Below are positions 8,775-17,443 of a DNA stretch of 64,000 nt, in pieces. The number at the start of each line of letters is the position of its first letter. Position 1 is the stretch's first letter. The notes under the pieces were generated by a model, which saw nothing but the letters and a program-made list of their open reading frames with translations, made no database searches and was not told the DNA's origin. The position numbers were made by a program, and so were the translations under genes. The stretch is from Bacillota bacterium. Its GTDB lineage: Bacteria; Bacillota; Clostridia; Lachnospirales; Lachnospiraceae. Location: assembly GCA_029224465.1 (NCBI GenBank), contig JAQXUQ010000017.1, positions 1 through 64,000 on the forward strand, written 5' to 3'.

Positions 8775-8805
8775 CCCGGCTTCTTTTGGAGCCGGGGATT
8801 TTTTT
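8775..8805 (+). terminator. Rho-independent terminator of the two-component operon
   Basis: CCCGGCT (8775-8781) pairs perfectly with AGCCGGG (8790-8796) around an 8-nt loop, followed by GA and seven T residues (8799-8805). It lies 20 bp after the response regulator stop. Confidence 0.9.
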
Positions 8806-8963
8806 GCATCTGTTCAGCATATACCGGTGCTGATCAGGTGTGATTTTTTTGAAAAAGTGCTTGAACCTGTACTTTGAGACAGGGCGCGGCCGGGAAAGAT
8901 CCATCAGAATATTAGTGGCATATAAGATCAAATCGGCCGGAAAGACAGTGAGGCGCCTGCGCT

Positions 8964-9308
8964 TTGAAAAACAGAAGCTGGAAGATCATTATGTTTGCCA
9001 TAATGTCGGCGCTGACGTTCGTTGTGGCGGTGTTGTGTTTCCATCATCGAAGAGGCGCGGATGAACTGCGTGGCATCTGGGCGAAGCAATTAGTTACCGT
9101 TTATGGATTTGACGGCAAGGGGCAGGGCATTCTGATTCTGCCCCTGCGCTCCTATCCGTTCCGGTATATCCTGCGTGAAGATGAATTGAGTATAGACTTT
9201 TCGGATGATTCGCTTACAGATGCTGTGTACAGTATTGAGGCGGAGAAAGGCACTCTGACGCTGACGGGAGCGGACGGAGAAGTCTGTGCATTTTCCAGAC
9301 AAAAATAA
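8964..9308 (+). CDS. Small membrane-anchored protein of unknown function
   Basis: A 114-residue protein from a TTG start at 8964 (GAGG about 10 bp upstream). A single N-terminal hydrophobic segment (about residues 7-25, IIMFAIMSALTFVVAVLC) is followed by a beta-rich domain with LRGIW and VYGFDGKGQG motifs. This pattern resembles small lipocalin-like DUF5640-type extracellular domains in gut Firmicutes, but I am not sure of the match. The likely location is outside the cell, anchored by the N-terminal segment. A cysteine at residue 25 is not in a clean lipobox. The gene stands alone between a terminator and the convergent Ogt gene, 7 bp away. Confidence 0.55.
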   Translation: MKNRSWKIIMFAIMSALTFVVAVLCFHHRRGADELRGIWAKQLVTVYGFDGKGQGILILPLRSYPFRYILREDELSIDFSDDSLTDAVYSIEAEKGTLTLTGADGEVCAFSRQK

Positions 9309-9315
9309 TTCCGGT

Positions 9316-9852
9316 TTATAATGCTGTTCCCTTTTTCGGAATCGTGTACTGGCTTAAATCCACACCTTCCAGTTCAAGGAGCGCTTTTTTTCTTAAAATT
9401 CCTCCGCCATATCCGGTCAGGCTTCCGTTTGTACCAACTACCCTGTGACAGGGCACAATGATACAGATCGGATTGTGTCCGACCGCGCCGCCTACAGCCT
9501 GTGCGGACATTCCGGCAAGACCGCGCTCCCTTGCTATTTTGTCCGCAATCCATCCGTATGTGACTGTTTTTCCGTATGGGATCTCACACATGATCTCCCC
9601 GACACGGTTACGAAAATCCGAACCAACCAAATGGATTTTTGGTAAGAAACCGGGATTACGGCCGGAGAAATAAATATCCAGCCACTTCTTTGTCTGGTCA
9701 AAATACTCCGTTTCACGGAGAACGGCATCTCTTGCCAGACCTTGTCCGACATATCTGCTTCCTTCCGTAAACCAGAGTCCGGTCAATCCTTCCTGATCTC
9801 CAGCTAGTAAAATGCCCCCGAGCGGCGATTCATAACGGCTTGTATAGATCAT
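9316..9852 (-). CDS. ogt: Methylated-DNA-[protein]-cysteine S-methyltransferase
   Basis: A 178-residue suicide DNA-repair enzyme that takes the alkyl group from O6-alkylguanine onto its own cysteine. The active-site motif IIVPCHRVVGTNGSLTGYGG is intact. The preceding helix-turn-helix region VGEIMCEIPYGKTVTYGWIA and the VGGAVGHNP segment also match the family. The N-terminal 80 residues are the usual non-catalytic domain with YFDQTKKWLDIYFSG. The length is normal for Ogt. It is transcribed alone on the minus strand, convergent with the small membrane protein. It has no Ada-type zinc domain, so it is a repair enzyme rather than a regulator. Confidence 0.95.
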   Translation of the reverse strand: MIYTSRYESPLGGILLAGDQEGLTGLWFTEGSRYVGQGLARDAVLRETEYFDQTKKWLDIYFSGRNPGFLPKIHLVGSDFRNRVGEIMCEIPYGKTVTYGWIADKIARERGLAGMSAQAVGGAVGHNPICIIVPCHRVVGTNGSLTGYGGGILRKKALLELEGVDLSQYTIPKKGTAL

Positions 9853-10070
9853 TTTGCATTGCTCCTGTTTTGGCGCGGGTATGGGACAGGACCTTCCCTT
9901 CCTACAGCACTGTGTCAGTGTCTCTATCTTATATCCTTGGAAATGTATTGTAAAACAGCAAAAGGTCTCTGATTCCCGCGGGGGCAGATCCTTTTGAGAA
10001 GGTATCGGATATGATACAATCGATTAGAGTATGAAATCGACGGACATGGTAGATTCAGGAGAATACGGGC

Positions 10071-10469
10071 ATGGAAATATTCCTTACGGAACTGGAAACA
10101 TATATGTACAACATTGTCGAGGTGTGCACGAGCCTTCTCGAGTTCTTCGGCATTGTCGTTCTGGTAACTTCCGCCGTCCGGTCGTTCGTTCGCTGGGCGC
10201 GGCGTGACCGCAAAAATATCCGTCTCGACCTCGCGCAGGGGATTGCGCTTGCCCTGGAATTCAAGATGGGCGGCGAGGTTCTCCGGACGGTCGTCGTTCG
10301 TGAATGGTCTGAGCTCGGCATACTCGGGGCCATTATTGTGCTCCGCGCGATGCTGACTTTCCTGATTCACTGGGAGATTAAGAACGAGAAGAAAGATATG
10401 GCAGAGAATACGCCGACTGTCCCGGCGGAAGAGGCGTCGGACAGGGACAAGTCCGCCGGAACTATATGA
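10071..10469 (+). CDS. DUF1622 family membrane protein
   Basis: A 132-residue protein with hydrophobic segments near residues 10-35 (VCTSLLEFFGIVVLVTSAV) and 80-105 (SELGILGAIIVLRAMLTFLI). A basic amphipathic stretch lies between them (RRDRKNIRLDLAQGIALALEFKMGGEVLRTVV). The order of these elements is typical of DUF1622, a widely conserved small membrane family of unknown function. The C-terminal 25 residues are hydrophilic and acidic. The start ATG 10071 follows AGGAGA. It is followed after 33 bp by a MATE transporter gene, possibly on the same transcript. Confidence 0.8.
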   Translation: MEIFLTELETYMYNIVEVCTSLLEFFGIVVLVTSAVRSFVRWARRDRKNIRLDLAQGIALALEFKMGGEVLRTVVVREWSELGILGAIIVLRAMLTFLIHWEIKNEKKDMAENTPTVPAEEASDRDKSAGTI

Positions 10470-10502
10470 GGTTGAAGCAAGAGAAAAGGACATTGTAATC
10501 AG

Positions 10503-11951
10503 ATGAGCAGGTCTGCCAAATCAGATAGGAAGCCGGAAATGCAGAAGGGCGAAGCCGGAAGCAGCGTCGGAAATTCCGCGACAAGAGTTGTAAAGAGTAT
10601 GACGGAAGGAAATCCTGCCGCTCTCATCTTAAGCTTTATGCTTCCGCTTCTTCTTGGAAATATTTTTCAGCAGGCTTATAACATGGTCGACGGAATGATC
10701 GTCGGGCAGATGCTCGGTGCGGATGCACTTGCAGCGGTCGGTTCCTCTTCCAGCGTGCAGTTTCTGATCCTCGGCCTCTGCATCGGCACCTGCGCCGGTT
10801 TTTCAATTCCGATTTCGCAGCGTTTTGGCGCGGGTGATGAGGAAGGCGTGCGCCGCTATGTGTATCATTCCATCATTCTCAGCGCTTTGCTTGCGGTTGT
10901 CATGACAACCGTGACGGCAATTCTCTGTATGCCGATTCTGCGTCTGATGCAGACGCCGGCGGACATACTGGAGGATGCGTATTCTTATCTGTTCATCATT
11001 TTTCTGGGGATACCGTTTACAGTTTTATACAACATGACTGCAGGGATGCTGCGCGCTGTCGGAAACAGCCGCGCACCGTTTGTTTTCCTTGCAGTCTCCA
11101 CTTTCCTCAATATCTTCCTCGATATGTTCTGCATCGCAGTCCTCCACTGGGGGTGTGCGGGCGCGGCGATTGCGACGATTGCATCGCAGGCATTATCCGG
11201 CTTTTTCTGCTTGATTTACATTCTTAGAAAAGTGCCGCTTCTTTATGCCGGGCGGGTAGAGAGGCGTTTGGACAGTGCTACAGCGAAAACACTGGTCGCC
11301 ATGGGGATTCCGATGGGCCTTCAGTATTCCATTACCGCGATCGGTTCCATGGTCATGCAGGCCTCGAACAACAGTCTGGGAAGTGTATATGTCTCCGGAT
11401 TTACGGCCGGGACGAAGCTCAAGCAGCTGTTTCTTTGCCCCTTCGACGCGATGGCTACGTCGATTGCCACGTTCATCAGTCAAAATTACGGCGCTCTCCG
11501 GATGGACCGCGTGAAAAAAGGTCTGCGTCAGACGCGTGTTATGGGTGTTCTGTATGGCGCCGCAGCCGGTACGATCCTGATTCTTTTCGGTAAAAATCTG
11601 TCCATGCTTTTTCTCAGTGCGGACAATGCGGCATCGCTGGATGCGTCGGTCCGGTATCTTCGCTGTATGGGGTATTTATTCTGGGTACTCGGCTTTCTCC
11701 ACTGTTTCCGGAATGAACTGCAGGCTCTTGGTTATTCAGGGCGCGCGATGCTTGCAGGGGTAATCGAAATGGGGGCGAGGAGCTTCGTTGCGACGATATT
11801 TGTGCCGGTCTTTGGTTACACTGCGATCTGCTGGACAGACCAGGCTGCCTGGTGTTCAGCGACGGTTTATCTTGTTATTATGGGGCTTGCCTCTTTTGAA
11901 AAACGCGTGCGGGAGGTTGGCGGGAATTCAGAGCGTTCTACCATAAATTGA
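10503..11951 (+). CDS. MATE-family efflux transporter
   Basis: A 482-residue protein with about twelve membrane segments in two homologous halves (about 40-250 and 260-460). The first membrane helix of the family is recognisable as LPLLLGNIFQQAYNMVDGMI with GQMLGADALAAVG after it. MATE proteins export cationic drugs or metabolites in exchange for Na+ or H+. The first 35 residues are polar and longer than usual; ATG 10593 or similar later starts are possible, but ATG 10503 is the first in frame. Substrate cannot be read from sequence. The next gene starts 25 bp downstream, so the two may be co-transcribed. Confidence 0.9.
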   Translation: MSRSAKSDRKPEMQKGEAGSSVGNSATRVVKSMTEGNPAALILSFMLPLLLGNIFQQAYNMVDGMIVGQMLGADALAAVGSSSSVQFLILGLCIGTCAGFSIPISQRFGAGDEEGVRRYVYHSIILSALLAVVMTTVTAILCMPILRLMQTPADILEDAYSYLFIIFLGIPFTVLYNMTAGMLRAVGNSRAPFVFLAVSTFLNIFLDMFCIAVLHWGCAGAAIATIASQALSGFFCLIYILRKVPLLYAGRVERRLDSATAKTLVAMGIPMGLQYSITAIGSMVMQASNNSLGSVYVSGFTAGTKLKQLFLCPFDAMATSIATFISQNYGALRMDRVKKGLRQTRVMGVLYGAAAGTILILFGKNLSMLFLSADNAASLDASVRYLRCMGYLFWVLGFLHCFRNELQALGYSGRAMLAGVIEMGARSFVATIFVPVFGYTAICWTDQAAWCSATVYLVIMGLASFEKRVREVGGNSERSTIN

Positions 11952-11976
11952 TTAAAGCAAAGCGGGAGAATTCGAT

Positions 11977-12945
11977 ATGGAAAAAGAAGCAAACTGGCCG
12001 GGCCTTGAAGGGCTCATCCCGGCACTGCCCAAAGACGCCTCGAACGCGAGCTGGCATACAAGACATTTTTTAGATGAGATTCTGATAGAAGAACGTATCA
12101 TCGGAACGCATGTGGCGGATATCTCTATGCGGCTTTGGGGTAGAAACTTCACGTCCCCGATCATGATGCCGGCATTTTCGCATTTGAATAAAGCCGGACT
12201 AGACCATCTGCCGATGGAAGAATATGCACAGGCAGCAAAGGATCTGGGGCTTGTCAACTGGGTTGGCATGGAGTCCGATACGGATTATGCGAAAATTGCC
12301 GAAGTCGGTGCGGATACAATCCGCATCATTAAGCCGTTTCTCGACCATAAAAAGATCAGGTCACAAATGGACTTCGCGGTCCGGCATCAGGCTTTTGCAG
12401 TTGGCATCGATATTGATCACAGTATCGGAACCGATGGAAATATAGATGTGGTTGACGGAGAAAAATTAGGCACACTGACAGCGCAGGATATCGAAGGCTT
12501 CGTAAAAACCGCGCATGAACTTGGAGCTCCGTTTGTTGCAAAGGGAGTTCTCAGTGCAAGGGATGCTTTCATATGCGAGAAAGCGGGTGTGGACGCTATC
12601 GTAGTCAGTCATCATCACGGGAGACTGCCATTTGCCGTACCGCCGGCAATGATAATCCCTGACATTAAGAAGGTCTCGGGGAATATGAAGATCTTTGCTG
12701 ACTGCTCCGTCGATGATGGAAGGGACGCTTACAAACTTCTGGCCCTGGGGGCTGATGCTGTCTCTACCGGGCGCGCGATTTTGCCGGGACTGCTGAAAGA
12801 CGGAACACCGGCGGTCACGGTAAAACTGCGGCAGATGAATAACCAATTGAAAGAGCTGATGGGATATACGGGCGTGGCAGCGCTGGACGCGTTTGATCCG
12901 ACGGTACTCTGGTATCATGGAAGACGCCTTGTTAACATTCTCTGA
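11977..12945 (+). CDS. FMN-dependent alpha-hydroxy-acid oxidase/dehydrogenase
   Basis: A 322-residue TIM-barrel flavoprotein of the glycolate/lactate oxidase superfamily. Recognisable parts are the N-terminal substrate loop with MMPAFSHLNKAG, the segment FVAKGVLSARDAFICEKAGV and the catalytic stretch VVSHHHGRLPFAVPP. The usual motif there is SNHGGRQ, so the His-Gly-Arg core is kept but the surroundings are altered. The FMN phosphate-binding end LGADAVSTGRAI is intact. Enzymes of this family oxidise lactate, glycolate or other 2-hydroxy acids; in anaerobes the electron acceptor is often unclear, and some relatives are isopentenyl-diphosphate isomerases. A perfect-stem terminator follows directly. 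Confidence 0.78.
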   Translation: MEKEANWPGLEGLIPALPKDASNASWHTRHFLDEILIEERIIGTHVADISMRLWGRNFTSPIMMPAFSHLNKAGLDHLPMEEYAQAAKDLGLVNWVGMESDTDYAKIAEVGADTIRIIKPFLDHKKIRSQMDFAVRHQAFAVGIDIDHSIGTDGNIDVVDGEKLGTLTAQDIEGFVKTAHELGAPFVAKGVLSARDAFICEKAGVDAIVVSHHHGRLPFAVPPAMIIPDIKKVSGNMKIFADCSVDDGRDAYKLLALGADAVSTGRAILPGLLKDGTPAVTVKLRQMNNQLKELMGYTGVAALDAFDPTVLWYHGRRLVNIL

Positions 12946-12961
12946 ATACGGATTTTTACAG

Positions 12962-13008
12962 AAAGAGCACTATCTGATTTACAGTGCAAATCAGATAGTG
13001 CTCTTTTG
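12962..13008 (+). terminator. Rho-independent terminator, long perfect stem
   Basis: A 19-bp perfect stem (12962-12980 with 12988-13006), rich in A/T at its ends, has a 7-nt loop and ends in CTTTT. The A tract on the left arm means it could also act on the minus strand. It isolates the oxidase gene from the LacI operon. Confidence 0.9.
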
Positions 13009-13086
13009 AGCCTCATCAGGAAACGGTTCGTTTTGCCAAAAAATCAACAGACTATTTGTTAATATCGACGAAAATATAATAAGTGA

Positions 13087-13115
13087 TTGACACAGAATCA
13101 TAAATCATTGATAAT
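13087..13115 (+). promoter_or_regulatory. Sigma-A promoter of the LacI-maltodextrin operon
   Basis: TTGACA (13087-13092), a 17-bp spacer and GATAAT (13110-13115) match the consensus at eleven of twelve positions. The expected start point near 13122 falls at the edge of the first operator. Confidence 0.8.
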
Positions 13116-13122
13116 AAGAACA

Positions 13123-13136
13123 TGCAAACGGTTGCA
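13123..13136 (+). promoter_or_regulatory. LacI-family operator O1
   Basis: TGCAAACGGTTGCA has twelve of fourteen positions symmetric and a central CG, as expected for LacI-family sites. It lies directly at the predicted transcription start. The same 14-mer is repeated at 13183. Confidence 0.8.
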
Positions 13137-13143
13137 TTAACAG

Positions 13144-13174
13144 ATTGGTCCCGACAGCGGGACCAATTCTTTTC
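13144..13174 (+). terminator. Leader hairpin between the two operators
   Basis: ATTGGTCCC (13144-13152) pairs with GGGACCAAT (13159-13167) around a 6-nt loop, followed by TCTTTTCCCC. It sits in the leader between promoter and LacI start codon, so it may attenuate transcription or protect the mRNA end. The T tract is interrupted by one C. Confidence 0.6.
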
Positions 13175-13182
13175 CCCAATCG

Positions 13183-13196
13183 TGCAAACGGTTGCA
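13183..13196 (+). promoter_or_regulatory. LacI-family operator O2
   Basis: A second exact copy of TGCAAACGGTTGCA, 60 bp downstream of O1 and 18 bp before the LacI start codon. A repressor bound here would block elongation; together with O1 it would allow cooperative or loop binding. Confidence 0.75.
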
Positions 13197-13213
13197 CTAA
13201 GAATGGAGTGAGT

Positions 13214-14227
13214 ATGTCAGCAACGATTAAGGATATCGCAAAGATAGTCGGTGTTTCCCCTTCTACAGTTTCCAGAGTGATCAACGGGTCAGCACCGATT
13301 TCAGGCGAAGTGACCGCGAAGATCCGGGAAGCAATGCGCGAACTGGATTATCACCCTAATGCAAGGGCAAGGAGCTTCGCGACCGGAATTACGAACACCG
13401 CCGGGCTTGTGATGAACGCGAGCAATGAGACGACTTTTTCCAACAGCTTTTTCAACCGCAGCGTATACGCCATAGAGAAGGTGCTGCAGGATCATGCTTA
13501 CAACCTGCTGATCGCGAATGACAACGGCAGGAACGATTCGCAGATCGCAGATCTCGTGCAGGGTAAGAAAGTTGACGGATTAATCATTCCGTCCTCAAGT
13601 CTTGATGACCGGCTGGTTTGTTTTCTGCAGGATGAGGAATTCCCATTTGTTGTAATGGGAGAACCTGCGCGCCATGCGGAAGAAGTGTCATGGGTTGATG
13701 TAGATAATGAGCAGGGAGCGGTTGAAGGAACTGAAGAACTGCTGCGATCCGGGTATTCGGAAGTTGTTCTGGTTGCGGATGATGATACGACGGTTTTTTC
13801 CGGAAACCGTATTCAGGGATATCGAAAGGCCATTCAGCTCAGATGCGGGGAGAAGGTGGTGATGGCACATCACCGGTATGAAGATCTGGCCGAACGTTTT
13901 GCAAAAGAGGTTGGAAGCCTGCAGAACAAAGGTTTCCTCTGTGCCAGCAATGAGATTGCCTTCTACACACGAAAGGCGTTGAAAGAGCTGGAAATAGCAG
14001 TTCCCGGGGATGCAGGCATTGTGACATTTGATAACTATCCTCTGGCTGCATATATGGATCCGCCGTTCACGGCGATTGATGTTGATACCTATCAGCTGGG
14101 AGAAAAGGCAGCAGAGATGCTGATGGAATGCATGCATGGAAAGAAAACAGTGCGGCATCAGTTGATCCGGACGAAGCTTCTTGTACGGGCATCGTCCCTG
14201 GGTAAAAACAGAAGGGAGGGAGGCTGA
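13214..14227 (+). CDS. LacI-family transcriptional regulator of the maltodextrin operon
   Basis: A 337-residue regulator. The N-terminal HTH is ATIKDIAKIVGVSPSTVSRV with the hinge helix HPNARARSFATG. The remainder is a periplasmic-binding-protein-like sugar-sensing domain, with VDGLIIPSS, VDVDNEQGAVEGTEELL and the C-terminal DTYQLGEKAAEMLMECM. ATG 13214 is chosen because it gives the standard LacI N-terminus and has GGAGTGAG just upstream. The gene is first in its operon, and its stop overlaps the GH13 start. Two identical operators precede it, so it most likely represses itself and the downstream genes until a maltodextrin-type inducer binds. Confidence 0.93.
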   Translation: MSATIKDIAKIVGVSPSTVSRVINGSAPISGEVTAKIREAMRELDYHPNARARSFATGITNTAGLVMNASNETTFSNSFFNRSVYAIEKVLQDHAYNLLIANDNGRNDSQIADLVQGKKVDGLIIPSSSLDDRLVCFLQDEEFPFVVMGEPARHAEEVSWVDVDNEQGAVEGTEELLRSGYSEVVLVADDDTTVFSGNRIQGYRKAIQLRCGEKVVMAHHRYEDLAERFAKEVGSLQNKGFLCASNEIAFYTRKALKELEIAVPGDAGIVTFDNYPLAAYMDPPFTAIDVDTYQLGEKAAEMLMECMHGKKTVRHQLIRTKLLVRASSLGKNRREGG

Positions 14228-16014
14228 TGAAACTGGAAGCAGTAAGGCACACCGGCAGCTATCCGGATATCTATCTCACAGACAGAAGGACGCTGGTTGT
14301 CACGCTGCGAACCGCGAAAAGGGATGCGGATGCGTGCCGAATTCATTACTTTGCGAGAACAGCGCCGGAGAAAAAGAAAACGCAGACACTGCGGTTCCTG
14401 TACCGTGACAGCCTGTATGACTACTATCAGGGAACACTCTGTTTTCATCAGGTGGCGCGGTATCAGAAGTACTATTTTGAGCTGACAGAGGGCGAAGAGA
14501 TCTTCTATCTGACCGCGCAGGGGGTGCAAAGCAGTCAGCCGGAGGGCGGTTATTTCGAATTCCTGTATGCCAACAGGACCGGTATTGTGGATCTGCCGGC
14601 ATGGTCGCAAGGACAGGTTTTCTATCAGATTTTTCCGGAGCGGTTCGCAAACGGGGACTCCTCCAATGATCCCGAAGGAGTAAAGCCCTGGGGGACTGCT
14701 CCTGACCGTGACAACTACATGGGCGGCGATCTGCAGGGAATTCTGGAACATCTGGATTATATCCGGGAGTTAGGTGCGGACTGCATTTACCTGAATCCGG
14801 TTTTTCGGGGCGACTTCAACCACAAGTATGCGACCACGGACTACTATCAGATTGATCCGGCATTCGGAACTAGTGAGGATTTCCGAAAACTGGTTCATGC
14901 AGTACACGAAAAGGGAATGAAGATCATTCTGGACGGCGTCTTCAATCACAGCGGGGTTCATTTTGAACCGTTCCGGGATGTTTTGCAGAACGGAGAGAAG
15001 TCCCCGTACCGGGACTGGTTCTACCCTGTGTCATTTCCGATCGGCATTACGCACCACGATTACGAATGCGTCGGAGCTTACAAGTACATGCCGAAGCTCA
15101 ATACCGGGAATCCTTCGGTGAGAAGCTACTTTCTGAAAGTCATGGAATACTGGATCCGGGAGTTCCATATCGACGGCTGGCGGCTGGATGTCGCGGACGA
15201 GGTTGATGAGGGCCTCTGGGAAGAAGCAAGACTCCTGCTGAAGGATCGGTATCCGGAAACGATTTTGATCGGGGAGACCTGGGGGAGCGGCCTTCGCCTG
15301 ATGAACGGCGCGCAGATGGATGCCGTCATGAATTACGTGTTCCGGGATGCGGTGAAGGATTTCATTGCGCTGGAAAACATTGATGCGGAGGCGTTCGACG
15401 GCAGGGTGGAAAAGATGCTTTCGGACTATCCGGCGGAGATGGACAGAGCAATGTACCTGCCGCTGGACTCGCACGACACGGAGCGGTTCCTTTCCTGCTG
15501 CGGAGGAGACAGAAGAAAACTGAAAGCTGCGGCTGCACTTTATATGATGTTTGTCGGATCGCCTGTTATTTACTATGGCGATGAAATCGGGATGGAGGGA
15601 CAGAATGATCCGGACTGCAGAAGATGCATGATCTGGGAAGCGGACCGGCAGGACCGGGATCTGCTGGACTGGTATAAGAAACTCATCCGTATCCGGCACG
15701 GGGAACCGGCGATCCGAAGCGGGGCGTTTTATGCGGATGTCTGTGAGAACCGGATGTATGCCTTTTCCAGAATCGATTCGCAGGAAAACATTCTTACCGT
15801 GATCAATGCTTCGGCAGAGGAACAGACAGTTGTCGTCCCTGTACGGTATGTGACAGATTTCCGCGATCTGCTGACAGATGAAGTGTTCCCGTCGGAAGCA
15901 GGAGAAGGATGGAGGGAAAAAGCCCGGCTTGGAGACAAGGTGCATTATCAGGGAAGCCTGATGATCAGGATAAAGCCTTATGAGGCAAAAATACTGAAGG
16001 AGGAAAGAAAATGA
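14227..16014 (+). CDS. GH13 alpha-glycosidase (neopullulanase/cyclomaltodextrinase type)
   Basis: A 595-residue cytoplasmic enzyme that should cleave alpha-1,4 bonds in maltodextrins, pullulan or cyclodextrins. An N-terminal beta-domain of about 120 residues, like CBM34, precedes the (beta/alpha)8 barrel. The barrel begins at WSQGQVFYQIFPERFANGD. The catalytic triad is complete: nucleophile D321 in GWRLDVADE, acid/base E350 in ILIGETWG and D417 in LDSHDTERF. There is no signal peptide, which fits a system that first imports oligosaccharides through the ABC transporter encoded next. The gene overlaps the regulator by one base and the binding-protein gene by four. Confidence 0.92.
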   Translation: MKLEAVRHTGSYPDIYLTDRRTLVVTLRTAKRDADACRIHYFARTAPEKKKTQTLRFLYRDSLYDYYQGTLCFHQVARYQKYYFELTEGEEIFYLTAQGVQSSQPEGGYFEFLYANRTGIVDLPAWSQGQVFYQIFPERFANGDSSNDPEGVKPWGTAPDRDNYMGGDLQGILEHLDYIRELGADCIYLNPVFRGDFNHKYATTDYYQIDPAFGTSEDFRKLVHAVHEKGMKIILDGVFNHSGVHFEPFRDVLQNGEKSPYRDWFYPVSFPIGITHHDYECVGAYKYMPKLNTGNPSVRSYFLKVMEYWIREFHIDGWRLDVADEVDEGLWEEARLLLKDRYPETILIGETWGSGLRLMNGAQMDAVMNYVFRDAVKDFIALENIDAEAFDGRVEKMLSDYPAEMDRAMYLPLDSHDTERFLSCCGGDRRKLKAAAALYMMFVGSPVIYYGDEIGMEGQNDPDCRRCMIWEADRQDRDLLDWYKKLIRIRHGEPAIRSGAFYADVCENRMYAFSRIDSQENILTVINASAEEQTVVVPVRYVTDFRDLLTDEVFPSEAGEGWREKARLGDKVHYQGSLMIRIKPYEAKILKEERK

Positions 16015-17363
16015 GAAAATTCAAAAAGATACCGGCAATTGTACTAACAGCAGCTATGTGCCTGGCAGCAACGGGCTGTGGTCAATCACCGGCATCGTCC
16101 GGAACAGCCGCCTCCGGTGAAACGAAAGAGACAGCGGAAGCAGCAGGGCAGGCGGAAACGCAGGCAGCGGAAACCACCGCAGCGAAAGAACCTGCCGGAG
16201 AGGTTACCCTCAATTTCTGGCATCATTATAGCGCACAGTCTCCGGAAAATGAAACATTAACCAAGGTTCTGATTCCCAAATTCGAAGAGGAAAATCCCGG
16301 AATCAAGGTCAACGCAGTATCACATGAATGGGCAGATCTGCACGATAAGATTCTGATCAGCGCCCAGTCCGATACGCTGCCGGACGTGGCAAGACTCGAC
16401 AGCGCATGGGTGCCGGAATTCCAGAAGATGGGGATTCTGGTTCCGTTAAATCAGGAGATGAGCGATTTTCAGAATGTATCAGACGGACTGCTGGAAAGCG
16501 CGATGACGACAGCGCAGATCGGCGGGGACAGCTACGGCCTTGCCCTGAATACCAACACAAAAATCCTTTATTACAATACCGAGGCATTTGAAAAGGCGGG
16601 TCTCAAAGCGCCGGCTACCATGAAGGAGTTTGCCGAGGACTGCAAAAAACTCTCCGGTAAAAATGATGCGGGCCAGCAGGTCTGGGGCTATGATGAGCCC
16701 GGTCTTGCGGGATGGAATCTCTGCCCGTTTATCTGGAGCATGGGTGGTTCTCTGACAAATGAGAACCAGACCAAAGCGACAGGCTATCTCAACAGCAAGG
16801 AAACGGTTGCCGCGATTCAGATGCTTGCGGATCTCTACAAGGATCAGGCTGTTACCGGATGGAACAGCGGAGATATTCCGATGACCGACGGCTTCGGAAC
16901 CGGCCGATATATGATGCTTCTGGAAGGACCATGGAAGGTATCGGAGCTTGCGGGCGCTTATCCGGAATTCAAATATGCTACCGCGCCGGTTCCCGCAGGG
17001 GATGGCGGTTCCATTTCGGTCCTCGGCGGCGAGGATATCGGGATGTTTAAAACAGCCAATAAGGATGCGGCATGGAAGTTTATGAAGTTCATGACCGGCG
17101 AGTACGCGCAGGAAGAAATGGCAAAATGCGGCCAGATCCCCTGCAACAAGGAAGCACTGGAATCCGACACAGTGAAGAAGGCGGATTTCGCTCCGTACAT
17201 CGAGCAGCTCAAAACAGCAAAGTCCCGTCCGACTGTCGCAAGCTGGTCGGAAATCGACAGCGAGCTTACAGCCTCCGTTACGACAGTCATGAACGGAGAA
17301 AAGACAGCACAGGAGGCAATGGACGATCTGGCGAAAAAGGTTGACGCACTGCTTGCGGAATGA
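16011..17363 (+). CDS. ABC transporter sugar-binding lipoprotein (maltodextrin type)
   Basis: A 450-residue extracellular solute-binding protein of family 1. The signal peptide ends in the lipobox LAATGC with the lipidated cysteine at residue 23. A low-complexity linker of Ala, Glu, Thr and Gly (25-60) follows, then the binding domain starting VTLNFWHHYSAQ. Typical segments include PDVARLDSAWVPEF and GRYMMLLEGPWKVSEL. The gene follows GH13 with ATGA overlap and precedes two permeases. An inverted repeat downstream may stabilise its mRNA, allowing more binding protein than permease. The substrate is inferred from the GH13 neighbour. Confidence 0.93.
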   Translation: MRKFKKIPAIVLTAAMCLAATGCGQSPASSGTAASGETKETAEAAGQAETQAAETTAAKEPAGEVTLNFWHHYSAQSPENETLTKVLIPKFEEENPGIKVNAVSHEWADLHDKILISAQSDTLPDVARLDSAWVPEFQKMGILVPLNQEMSDFQNVSDGLLESAMTTAQIGGDSYGLALNTNTKILYYNTEAFEKAGLKAPATMKEFAEDCKKLSGKNDAGQQVWGYDEPGLAGWNLCPFIWSMGGSLTNENQTKATGYLNSKETVAAIQMLADLYKDQAVTGWNSGDIPMTDGFGTGRYMMLLEGPWKVSELAGAYPEFKYATAPVPAGDGGSISVLGGEDIGMFKTANKDAAWKFMKFMTGEYAQEEMAKCGQIPCNKEALESDTVKKADFAPYIEQLKTAKSRPTVASWSEIDSELTASVTTVMNGEKTAQEAMDDLAKKVDALLAE

Positions 17364-17390
17364 TCTTTCTCCCGCCGGATAAATTTGACG

Positions 17391-17418
17391 CAGGGACAGG
17401 ACCTCTCCCCTGTCCCTG
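17391..17418 (+). promoter_or_regulatory. Intercistronic hairpin between binding-protein and permease genes
   Basis: CAGGGACAGG (17391-17400) pairs perfectly with CCTGTCCCTG (17409-17418) around an 8-nt loop, followed by TAAGTTTT. It is a weak terminator or mRNA-stabilising structure that would lower permease expression relative to the binding protein. Confidence 0.7.
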
Positions 17419-17443
17419 TAAGTTTTAAAGGAGACAAGCCGAA

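Noticed and set aside
8840-9064. 74-codon frame upstream of the small membrane protein
   Set aside because: No domain, overlaps the better-supported frame at 8964 and has no suitable ribosome binding site.
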